In this document: piece after piece, positions 1 through 4,757 of the stretch
How positions within the stretch are numbered: the first letter of the stretch is position 1
How the letters are laid out: the number at the start of each line of letters is the position of its first letter
Source of the DNA: Actinomycetota bacterium
GTDB taxonomy: Bacteria; Actinomycetota; Geothermincolia; Fen-727; JAQURN01
NCBI GenBank assembly: GCA_028715585.1
Contig: JAQURN010000074.1
Coordinates: forward strand, 1 to 6,761
DNA length: 6,761 bases
Direction: 5' to 3'
The notes under the pieces: generated by a model
Told to the model about the DNA's origin: nothing
The model's input: only the letters and a program-made list of their open reading frames with translations
The model's database searches: none
Program-made: the position numbers and the translations under genes

Positions 1-44
1 GTACAGCCAACACCTATAACCGCTACATCGTGTATATCTGCCAT
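1..44 (-). CDS. Thiolase-family protein, N-terminal 14 residues only (cut by window edge)
   Basis: Reading leftward from the ATG at 42-44, the first residues are MADIHDVAVIGVGCT. The pattern of a short polar start followed by VAVIGVG is typical of SCP-x/acetyl-CoA acetyltransferase-like thiolases that partner DUF35 proteins. A purine-rich ribosome site (AAGGAGGA, about 51-58 on the complementary strand) sits just upstream and overlaps the stop of the preceding gene. The two genes are therefore almost certainly co-transcribed and probably translationally coupled. In archaea, thiolase, HMG-CoA synthase and DUF35 protein form one complex that passes acetoacetyl-CoA between active sites; a similar partnership is inferred here from gene order. 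The catalytic Cys and His/Cys residues lie outside the window, so it cannot be said whether this is an active thiolase or an aldolase-like variant. Confidence 0.72.
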   Translation of the reverse strand, partial: MADIHDVAVIGVGC

Positions 45-56
45 TTCCGCTCCTCC

Positions 57-1457
57 TTATCGAACAGGCCTTGTCTTCCAGTAATAGTTGTGAAATTTTC
101 CACCCTCGTGAATCCTTCGAAACACGAGCTCGACTTCCATGTCCAACTTGACTTCATCCATCACCCTATCCGTCATCTGAGAAAAGATTCTTCCTCCTCC
201 CTCGAGGTCGGTTATGGTAAGTGTGGTGGGGGGATTCTCGGAAGGGAAAAGGTAATCATGGATGAAATCAAAGAGTTTTCCTTTGCGGGCAAGCCTATAA
301 TCCTCATTCTGCCCGTAGGTGCGGCACTCTGGACAAATCCGGTAAGGCGGGAAGTAAACCGTCCCACATTTATTGCACTTCTTGCCATAAAGTGAATAGA
401 TTGTCTTGCGCTCCCTCCACATCAGTATGGGAGAAGAACTTCCTTCAAATTTCTCGAGGTCTAGTTGGTCCTTGAATTGCAAATACTTCGTATAACTTTC
501 AAGGTCATGCTTCGAGCCAAGATGCCCACCCACCCCACGCCTGGAACCCGGCTCCTTGATTTTGGGGGTAACCTCCAGGAGGATGACGTCGTATGCATCG
601 CCCGACCCAGCCAAAAGAATCTTGTCGCCAGGCTCGGCTTCCTCTAGCGCCGCGGAAAGCATCATCAGAGGTTGGGCGCACCCGCATCCTCCAACTAGGG
701 CAAACAGTGCGTCTTGAACCTTCTCTGGTTGCTTTATCCCGAGGGCTTTTGCTACCTGGCTATGGGAGCGGAAATCTGGAGCGGAATAAACTAGCTTGTT
801 TATTTCATCCAGGGAAACCCCGAAAGTTTCAATGGCACCCTTGAGCACGGAAACCATGTCAGGAACATATCCCTTTGAGGCGTAAAACCTTGGATTGAAT
901 TCCCTGATGCGGTCATCCTTGGGGGTTCTCCAGTTTCCCAGAATTTCATTGTAATGAGAGTACGTACCCTTTATTTCCGCCATCGGGTTATCCTTGCCAA
1001 CGAGCATAGCCGCGGCGCCATCGCCAAGGGTTTGCTCCAGCGCGGATCCAGGTTCCGGCTTCCTGCATTCCGCTGCGCTCACCAGGATGCTCTCTTTGAG
1101 CCCGGCATCCACTGCCGCGATAGCCGCCATGAGCGCGGAGAGTCCGGCATCGACCGAAATTCCAAAATCCGCGGTAACCCCATCCTCGCGGAGATCGAGA
1201 GCTGTGGCAATCAGTGTAGAACAAGACTTCTCCTGGTAAGGCGGGGAAGTAGAAGCAAAATAAAGTCCGCCAACTCCCGCGGGTTCATCCTGAATACAAT
1301 CACGCCCTGCCTCCACCGCCATCGTAATGCTATCCTCGTCGAAATTGCCCACCGCGATTTCCCCAGGAGCGGCAGGAATACCCCAGCTTTGGGCAATAAG
1401 CTTCCTCTGAAGCCTCAGCCAGGGAATGTAAGCCCCGTAACCAACTATTCCAGCCAT
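57..1457 (-). CDS. HMG-CoA-synthase-like (thiolase superfamily) domain fused to zinc-ribbon/OB-fold DUF35 domain
   Basis: 466 residues. Residues 1-300 resemble archaeal-type HMG-CoA synthase: the start (IVGYGAYIP, 4-12), GLYFASTSPPY (64-74), GSALEQTLGDGAAAMLVG (137-154) and GSGDAYDVILLEVT (284-297) follow that family nearly without gaps. Residues 355-385 form a zinc ribbon with Cys361, Cys364, Cys375 and Cys378, followed by an OB-fold (about 388-466), the DUF35 arrangement that binds CoA in thiolase complexes. Alignment from memory to archaeal synthase puts Thr70 where the catalytic Glu sits, Val102 where the acyl-accepting Cys sits, and Ser225 where the His sits. All three key residues thus appear lost, and the protein may be a scaffold or have a different (aldolase-like) activity. 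The start is supported by an AGGAGG site seven bases upstream. The downstream neighbour is a thiolase 12 bases away. Fold assignment is firm; substrate is unknown. Confidence 0.9.
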   Translation of the reverse strand: MAGIVGYGAYIPWLRLQRKLIAQSWGIPAAPGEIAVGNFDEDSITMAVEAGRDCIQDEPAGVGGLYFASTSPPYQEKSCSTLIATALDLREDGVTADFGISVDAGLSALMAAIAAVDAGLKESILVSAAECRKPEPGSALEQTLGDGAAAMLVGKDNPMAEIKGTYSHYNEILGNWRTPKDDRIREFNPRFYASKGYVPDMVSVLKGAIETFGVSLDEINKLVYSAPDFRSHSQVAKALGIKQPEKVQDALFALVGGCGCAQPLMMLSAALEEAEPGDKILLAGSGDAYDVILLEVTPKIKEPGSRRGVGGHLGSKHDLESYTKYLQFKDQLDLEKFEGSSSPILMWRERKTIYSLYGKKCNKCGTVYFPPYRICPECRTYGQNEDYRLARKGKLFDFIHDYLFPSENPPTTLTITDLEGGGRIFSQMTDRVMDEVKLDMEVELVFRRIHEGGKFHNYYWKTRPVR

Positions 1458-1673
1458 GAAAACCTCCTAACCTCGAAAATGCCTCGTCCGAAAGTCATTT
1501 TCCTTGGGCTTAAAAACTCGTACCGACAGGGGGCATAATATCAAATTTGGGTCATTCTTTTTAGAGTTTTTCAAAATCGCATGTAGCATCACCCTCAAAA
1601 TAGTAAAATAACAAGCGCAAGAGCGATTTTCACCAAGCGGCGCACTCACCTGTATTCGTAGAGGGGAGATAGC
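1458..1673. promoter_or_regulatory. Divergent intergenic region between thiolase/DUF35 operon and SDR operon
   Basis: This AT-rich stretch must hold the start signals of both divergent operons. Seen directly: a ribosome site for the minus gene (AGGAGG on the complementary strand, about 1464-1469), a ribosome site for the plus gene (GAGGGGAG, about 1661-1668), and an inverted repeat AAAATCGC/GCGATTTT (1573-1580 and 1623-1630). A minus-strand TTGATA (1539-1544) resembles a -35 box but has no convincing -10 at the right distance, and TAAAAT at 1604-1609 on the plus strand has no -35. No promoter can be named with confidence. Confidence 0.4.
1573..1630. repeat. 8-bp inverted repeat AAAATCGC ... 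GCGATTTT
   Basis: Perfect 8-base arms at 1573-1580 and 1623-1630, separated by 42 bases, lie in the gap between two divergent operons. The distance is about four helical turns, so the arms could be paired operator half-sites for a shared regulator. An 8-base repeat in AT-rich DNA can also arise by chance, and no known consensus is recognised. Confidence 0.3.
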
Positions 1674-2678
1674 ATGAGCAAAGTTCTCATCACTGGCGCA
1701 ACCGGATTTATTGGGGGGCACCTGGTAGAAGCCAATCTGGCAGCGAAAAACTCCGTGAGGGCGCTGGTATTGCCCGATGACAGGGACGCGGAAGATCTTG
1801 CTGCCCGCGGCGTGCAAATCATAAGGGGCGATATCCGCGAATATGAAGACGTAAGAAGGGCAGCCGGGGGAATGGACATAATCTTTCAGTGCGCCGCGGT
1901 TGTCACCGACTGGGCGCCAAAAAGGCTCTTTGAGGAGGTTACTGTCGGCGGGGCGGAAAACGTCTGCAGAGCCGCGTATGAGGTGGGAATAACAAGACTG
2001 GTTGATATTAGCACCAACGACGTGTTCGGCCTCGATGAAGAATATGTGATGGATGAAACTTTCCCCTTGAGAAAGTGGGGAGAACCATACCCCGATTACA
2101 AAATCGAGGCGGAAAAAATTTGCTGGAAGTATCACGCGAAAGGTCTCCCCGTTACAATGGTGTATCCATGCTGGGTATACGGCCCTGGGGACCGCACATT
2201 TGTGCCAGAGCTTGCGGACGCCATCCTGAAGAAAGAGCTCATTTTCTGGAGAAAGGGCGCTATCGTTTGGCCTACCTACATCGAAAACCTGGTTGACCTG
2301 CTCATGCTAATCGCGGTTGACGACAAGGCGGTGGGCAATGGATACCTCGTCCATGACGGAGAATCGACAACCCTCGAGGAATTCGCAAGCGGAATTGCCA
2401 AAGCGCTAAACGCGGAATTTACCGTCAAGTATATGCCGTATCATGTCGCATACGCCGCGGCATGGATAATGGAAATCGTTTGGAAGCTCACAAGAAAAAA
2501 AACACGTCCTCTCCTCACTACCTATACAGTGAAAAATCTGGGCTCGAAATTGAGGTTTTCCATAGATAAGGCTAGGCGGGAACTCGGATGGGAGCCAAAA
2601 ATTTCATACGCCGAGGGTTTTGAAAAAACCATGGAGTGGCTCAAAACGCTGGACCCCGAAAAGCTAAAGCAAAAGTGA
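1674..2678 (+). CDS. Extended SDR, NAD(P)-dependent epimerase/dehydratase or 3-beta-HSD-like oxidoreductase
   Basis: 334 residues, the usual length for extended short-chain dehydrogenases. The N-terminal Rossmann fold opens with VLITGATGFIG; the nucleotide-binding glycines are Gly8, Gly11 and Gly14. The active site shows Ser113/Thr114 (in DISTNDVFG) and the Tyr139-x3-Lys143 pair in YPDYKIEAEK. The C-terminal LGWEPK (304-309) is characteristic of the epimerase/dihydroflavonol-reductase/3-beta-HSD group. A hydrophobic stretch at 256-271, common in the 3-beta-HSD-like branch, may contact membrane or a lipid substrate. The start has a ribosome site (GAGGGGAG) six bases upstream. The gene is followed after 66 bases by a second SDR on the same strand and diverges from the thiolase/DUF35 pair, suggesting oxidation or reduction of a keto/hydroxy acyl or lipid intermediate. 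The exact substrate cannot be read from sequence. Confidence 0.88.
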   Translation: MSKVLITGATGFIGGHLVEANLAAKNSVRALVLPDDRDAEDLAARGVQIIRGDIREYEDVRRAAGGMDIIFQCAAVVTDWAPKRLFEEVTVGGAENVCRAAYEVGITRLVDISTNDVFGLDEEYVMDETFPLRKWGEPYPDYKIEAEKICWKYHAKGLPVTMVYPCWVYGPGDRTFVPELADAILKKELIFWRKGAIVWPTYIENLVDLLMLIAVDDKAVGNGYLVHDGESTTLEEFASGIAKALNAEFTVKYMPYHVAYAAAWIMEIVWKLTRKKTRPLLTTYTVKNLGSKLRFSIDKARRELGWEPKISYAEGFEKTMEWLKTLDPEKLKQK

Positions 2679-2744
2679 GGCGGAATCCCTTCCGCAATCA
2701 TTGCGCTTGGCGATGCTGTCACTCGAAGAAACCAGAGGGGGCTC
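2679..2744 (+). repeat. Intercistronic overlapping dyads between the two SDR genes
   Basis: Directly after the stop codon, GCGGAA (2680-2685) and TTCCGC (2690-2695) can form a six-pair hairpin with a four-base loop. A second perfect dyad, CGCAATCATTGCG (2693-2705), shares three bases with it, so the two structures exclude one another. There is no T-run after either, so neither is an intrinsic terminator. They may be an mRNA processing or stability element. The rest of the gap carries the ribosome site AGAGGGGG (about 2734-2741) for the next gene. Confidence 0.4.
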
Positions 2745-3575
2745 ATGAAAGACTTCGAGAATAAAAACGTGTTCATACCAGGGGGATCGAGTGGGATAGG
2801 GCTTTCAACCGCTAAGCTGCTCGCCAGCGAAGGCAGTAACATCTTAATCTTCGCCAGGACTGAAAAACGCCTTCAAGAGGCGGTAGAAAAAATCGAATCC
2901 CGCAGAAAAAACGCGGCACAAAAAATAGCATACATGCGATTGGACGTCAGCGATTCTGCCTCCGTGAAACGAACGATGAAAACAGCGGTAGAGAAATTCG
3001 GCGTGCCAGACCTGGTCATCAACTGCGTTGGCAGAGCGTATCCCCATTATTTCGAGGACGTCACCTTCGAGCAATTCGACGAAACTATGCACGTCAACAT
3101 GTATGGTGTCTGGAACGTCTGCGCTGAACTCGTGCCCCTCATGAAAGAAAAAGGTGGAACCATAGTCAACATATCTTCCCTTGCTGGCTTGATGGGAGTC
3201 TTTGGGTACACCGACTATAGTGCCTCCAAGTTCGCTATCATTGGCTTTTCAGAGGCTCTCCGAAGCGAGATGAAACAGCACAACATCGACATACTAGTCT
3301 TATGCCCCCCGGATACAGATACGCCCGGTTTCAGGACGGAAAACGTAACCAAGCCAGAGGAAACAAAGGCGGTATCGGGAGCGGCAAAGGTAAAAACCCC
3401 TGATGAAGTGGCTAAGGCGCTAGTAAAGGGCATAAGAAAAAACAAGCCCTTGATAATACCTGGCGCGGAGGGGAAGTTTAGCTACGCCGTCAAAAGGCTA
3501 TTCCCTTGGGCGGTCGAGATGGTCATGGATAGGGATATTCGGAAGGCAAAGAAGAAAAAAAGCTCTGCCTCATAG
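2745..3575 (+). CDS. Classical SDR resembling 3-ketodihydrosphingosine reductase (KDSR-like)
   Basis: 276 residues. The cofactor motif GGSSGIG (13-19) and Arg38 after the second strand (IFARTEKR) suggest NADPH preference. NCVG (93-96) replaces the usual NNAG. The catalytic set is Asn118, Ser145, Tyr158 and Lys162 (YSASK, 158-162). The diagnostic region is PPDTDTPGF (188-196), followed by ENVTKPEETKAVSG (199-212); this closely matches eukaryotic 3-ketodihydrosphingosine reductase and its bacterial relatives, which reduce a 3-keto long-chain base. The C-terminus (about 245-276) is a hydrophobic/amphipathic segment ending in a lysine-rich tail, consistent with membrane association. The ATG has a G-rich ribosome site three bases upstream and lies 66 bases after the first SDR in a likely operon. 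No serine palmitoyltransferase is present here, so a sphingoid role is only possible; reduction of another long-chain 3-keto lipid is equally plausible. Confidence 0.88.
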   Translation: MKDFENKNVFIPGGSSGIGLSTAKLLASEGSNILIFARTEKRLQEAVEKIESRRKNAAQKIAYMRLDVSDSASVKRTMKTAVEKFGVPDLVINCVGRAYPHYFEDVTFEQFDETMHVNMYGVWNVCAELVPLMKEKGGTIVNISSLAGLMGVFGYTDYSASKFAIIGFSEALRSEMKQHNIDILVLCPPDTDTPGFRTENVTKPEETKAVSGAAKVKTPDEVAKALVKGIRKNKPLIIPGAEGKFSYAVKRLFPWAVEMVMDRDIRKAKKKKSSAS

Positions 3576-3627
3576 CCTCTTCTTGAATATTCTAAAGCTG
3601 ACGCCGGCTATTTCCGAAATGAATCCT
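3576..3627. other. Convergent intergenic gap between KDSR-like SDR and AceTr transporter
   Basis: The two genes end 52 bases apart facing each other. The gap contains a 7-base inverted repeat TCTAAAG/CTTTAGA (3591-3597 and 3626-3632, the second arm overlapping the transporter stop) and a small dyad ATTTCCGAAAT (3610-3620). No T-run follows on either strand, so no intrinsic terminator can be called. Confidence 0.35.
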
Positions 3628-4230
3628 TTAGAGGTCTTCGGGCTTCTTGTATTCAACCTTCATCGGACCAATCGGCAAAAGCTCTTTGCCGTACATCTCA
3701 TTTAGAAGCTCGGCAATCGCAACGTATATGGCGCTCGCGCCGCAGATGATGCCTATAATGCCAGCAGCCTTGATAACACCCGTGTTGCCCCAACCGTTCC
3801 CTATCGCCAACAACGCAAAGAGGACGATCAGTGTACCGAATACAACCTGCAAGCCCCTGTTAATCTTGAGCGTCCCGAAGAACATGCAGAGCGTAAAAAG
3901 CCCCCACAGAGCAAGATACCAGGCAAAACCCTTGTTGCCGACCTCGAGACTCAACGTTTCCCCTATGTAAGGCTTGGCGATAATTATGAAGCAGAGCGTC
4001 AGCCAGAACGCGCCGTAGGCGCTGAAAGCCAGCATGCCAAAGCTGTTCCCCTTCTTGAACTCCATATAGCCGGCAATTATCTGGACCGCGCCCCCCAGAA
4101 ATATGCCCATTGCGAGAATGGGGGCGTCCATCTTGAATATTCCAGCATTGTGCAGATTCAGAAGTAGTGTAGTCATTCCAAAGCACGTGAGCCCCAGAAC
4201 CGCGGGATTCGCCAACTTTTCCTGTTCCAT
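3628..4230 (-). CDS. Acetate/succinate transporter, AceTr (GPR1/FUN34/YaaH) family
   Basis: 200 residues with the family signature NPAVLGL at 8-14 and six predicted membrane helices (about 10-28, 36-55, 64-85, 101-120, 129-147 and 150-170). Further family landmarks are AYGAFW (71-76), FFGTLKINRG (117-126) and the C-terminal AELLNEMYGK (163-172). Members such as E. coli SatP move acetate or succinate across the inner membrane with protons. A longer reading frame starts 18 bases upstream (ATG at 4246-4248), but the strong ribosome site AAGGGAGGA lies between the two ATGs and is placed correctly only for the second (4228-4230), so that start is chosen. The gene stands alone on the minus strand, back to back with the hydrogenase leader and convergent with the SDR operon. 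Acetate uptake or export fits an anaerobe growing on H2 with an organic carbon source. Confidence 0.93.
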   Translation of the reverse strand: MEQEKLANPAVLGLTCFGMTTLLLNLHNAGIFKMDAPILAMGIFLGGAVQIIAGYMEFKKGNSFGMLAFSAYGAFWLTLCFIIIAKPYIGETLSLEVGNKGFAWYLALWGLFTLCMFFGTLKINRGLQVVFGTLIVLFALLAIGNGWGNTGVIKAAGIIGIICGASAIYVAIAELLNEMYGKELLPIGPMKVEYKKPEDL

Positions 4231-4442
4231 ATCATTCCTCCCTTTCATGTTGCCCAGATGACTTTAAGCTGTTTCCGAACATTTCCCGCGGAATTCTATC
4301 ATCATTTTATGGGGGAGAAAGATATTAGCTTTTACACTTTGATTTTCCTGGACGTAAGTGCCGCTAGTTCGCGCTGATAGATTGCTTTTGTTTTCTCAAG
4401 CAGTTCGTCTAAAAAGTGTAAGCATTGAACCAGCGGTTGCGC
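4231..4442. promoter_or_regulatory. Upstream region shared by AceTr gene (minus) and hydrogenase operon (plus)
   Basis: About 210 bases without a credible gene. It should hold the promoter of the transporter: on the minus strand TAGAAT (4293-4298) resembles a -10 box, but only a weak -35 (TTTCTC) lies 17 bases ahead, so this is tentative. A 9-base inverted repeat, TTACACTTT/AAAGTGTAA (4332-4340 and 4413-4421), lies upstream of the hydrogenase promoter and could be regulator half-sites. Nothing else is recognised. Confidence 0.35.
4332..4421. repeat. 9-bp inverted repeat TTACACTTT ... AAAGTGTAA
   Basis: Perfect 9-base arms at 4332-4340 and 4413-4421 with a 72-base spacer. Just outside each arm a GC dinucleotide also matches, with a two-base offset. 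The right arm ends 21 bases before the -35 box of the hydrogenase promoter, a position suited to an activator or looping repressor. No known regulator consensus is recognised. Confidence 0.4.
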
Positions 4443-4471
4443 TTGACATCAACCTGGCAGATTTATAGACT
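4443..4471 (+). promoter_or_regulatory. Sigma-70-type promoter of the hydrogenase operon
   Basis: A consensus -35 box TTGACA (4443-4448) is followed by the ideal 17-base spacer and TAGACT (4466-4471, four of six matches to TATAAT). Transcription would start near 4478, only about five bases before the first paired base of the riboswitch. That placement independently supports both calls. Confidence 0.7.
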
Positions 4472-4482
4472 TGCCCAAAGTT

Positions 4483-4580
4483 GGTTTTCCGAGCAGTTTA
4501 ACCTAAAGCGAAGCCAAGGTTGTCTGCCGATAGGGTAAACCTGGAAACGGGTTTGCCTCCCGCGCTCGGAAAGGAAAGCC
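4483..4580 (+). ncRNA. Moco (molybdenum/tungsten cofactor) riboswitch aptamer
   Basis: The predicted fold has an outer stem P1 GGTTTT/AAAGCC (4483-4488 with 4575-4580) and P2 CCGAGC/GCTCGG (4489-4494 with 4564-4569), with AAAGG (4570-4574) unpaired between them. A small hairpin forms from AACC/GGTT (4500-4503, 4518-4521). A perfect ten-pair arm GGTAAACCTG/CGGGTTTGCC (4534-4543, 4548-4557; wobble pairs included) is capped by a GAAA tetraloop. Primary-sequence hallmarks agree with the E. coli moaA Moco RNA as remembered: UGCC-N3-AGGG before the arm (4525-4535), GCCUCCCG after it (4555-4562) and GGAAAGG (4568-4574). Moco RNAs normally sit before molybdopterin synthesis, molybdate transport or Mo-enzyme genes and respond to Moco or its tungsten analogue. 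Here the next gene is a [NiFe] hydrogenase small subunit. The family call rests on sequence and fold; ligand (Mo or W form) and direction of control are inferred. Confidence 0.82.
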
Positions 4581-4600
4581 TGGAATAGGGCCTTACAAGT

Positions 4601-4617
4601 GCGCCAGTGGTTGGCGT
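4601..4617 (+). other. Linker hairpin in the riboswitch expression platform
   Basis: CGCCA (4602-4606) and TGGCG (4612-4616) form a five-pair stem, with a flanking G-U pair, between the aptamer and the terminator. It would bring the aptamer's 3' strand closer to the terminator's 5' arm, so it may assist the alternative antiterminator fold. Confidence 0.45.
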
Positions 4618-4627
4618 ATTCTTTAAT

Positions 4628-4661
4628 GCCGTTCTTTCCTGCGCGGAAGGACGGCTTTTTT
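4628..4661 (+). terminator. Intrinsic terminator in the hydrogenase leader (riboswitch-controlled)
   Basis: An eleven-pair stem runs from 4628-4638 to 4645-4655 (GCCGTTCTTTC with GGAAGGACGGC, three G-U pairs), with a six-base loop and six T residues at 4656-4661. It lies about 100 bases before the hydrogenase start and downstream of the promoter, so it must be conditionally read through. Its 5' arm base CTTTCCT (4634-4640) is complementary to AGGAAAG (4572-4578) in the aptamer's 3' strand, which gives a simple antiterminator alternative. Confidence 0.85.
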
Positions 4662-4675
4662 GTGTTCTAAAAGAG

Positions 4676-4693
4676 GCGGAAATAGTATTCCGC
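4676..4693 (+). other. Hairpin between terminator and hydrogenase ribosome site
   Basis: GCGGAA (4676-4681) and TTCCGC (4688-4693) make a six-pair stem with a six-base loop and no following T-run. The same arms occur in the gap after the first SDR gene (2680-2695). The remaining leader up to the TTG start carries the strong ribosome site TAGGAGGTGG (4742-4751). Confidence 0.4.
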
Positions 4694-4757
4694 TGAAAAG
4701 GAGTAAGAATACAAGTTTGCATGCAGCAGGTATTAGAAAGATAGGAGGTGGTTTTTC

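Noticed and set aside
465..844. Plus-strand open frames inside the DUF35-fusion gene (also those at 30-395 and 954-1538)
   Set aside because: They are antisense shadows of a gene with clear family motifs, without ribosome sites or domains.
1539..1609. Possible promoters for the divergent operons (TTGATA minus, TAAAAT plus)
   Set aside because: Neither hexamer has a credible partner box at 16-18 bases.
1467..2135. Minus-strand 222-codon open frame overlapping the first SDR
   Set aside because: It overlaps a well-supported SDR gene in antisense, has no recognisable motif and runs through the divergent regulatory gap.
3591..3632. Possible bidirectional terminator between converging genes (TCTAAAG/CTTTAGA)
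   Set aside because: The stem is short and AT-rich with a 28-base loop, and no T-run follows on either strand.
4511..4528. Resemblance to the cobalamin-riboswitch B12 box (AGCCAAGGTTGTCTGCC)
   Set aside because: The rest of the cobalamin motif, which should lie upstream of the box, is absent, and these bases fit better as the internal hairpin and UGCC-N3-AGGG segment of the Moco RNA.
4498..4722. Minus-strand 74-codon open frame across the hydrogenase leader
   Set aside because: It lies entirely over the riboswitch and terminator, shows no recognisable domain and has no need to be coding.
4721..4744. Seven-codon leader peptide (ATG to TAG) just before the hydrogenase ribosome site
   Set aside because: Its nearest ribosome-like site (AAAAGGAG) is about 17 bases away and the peptide has no attenuator-like codon run.
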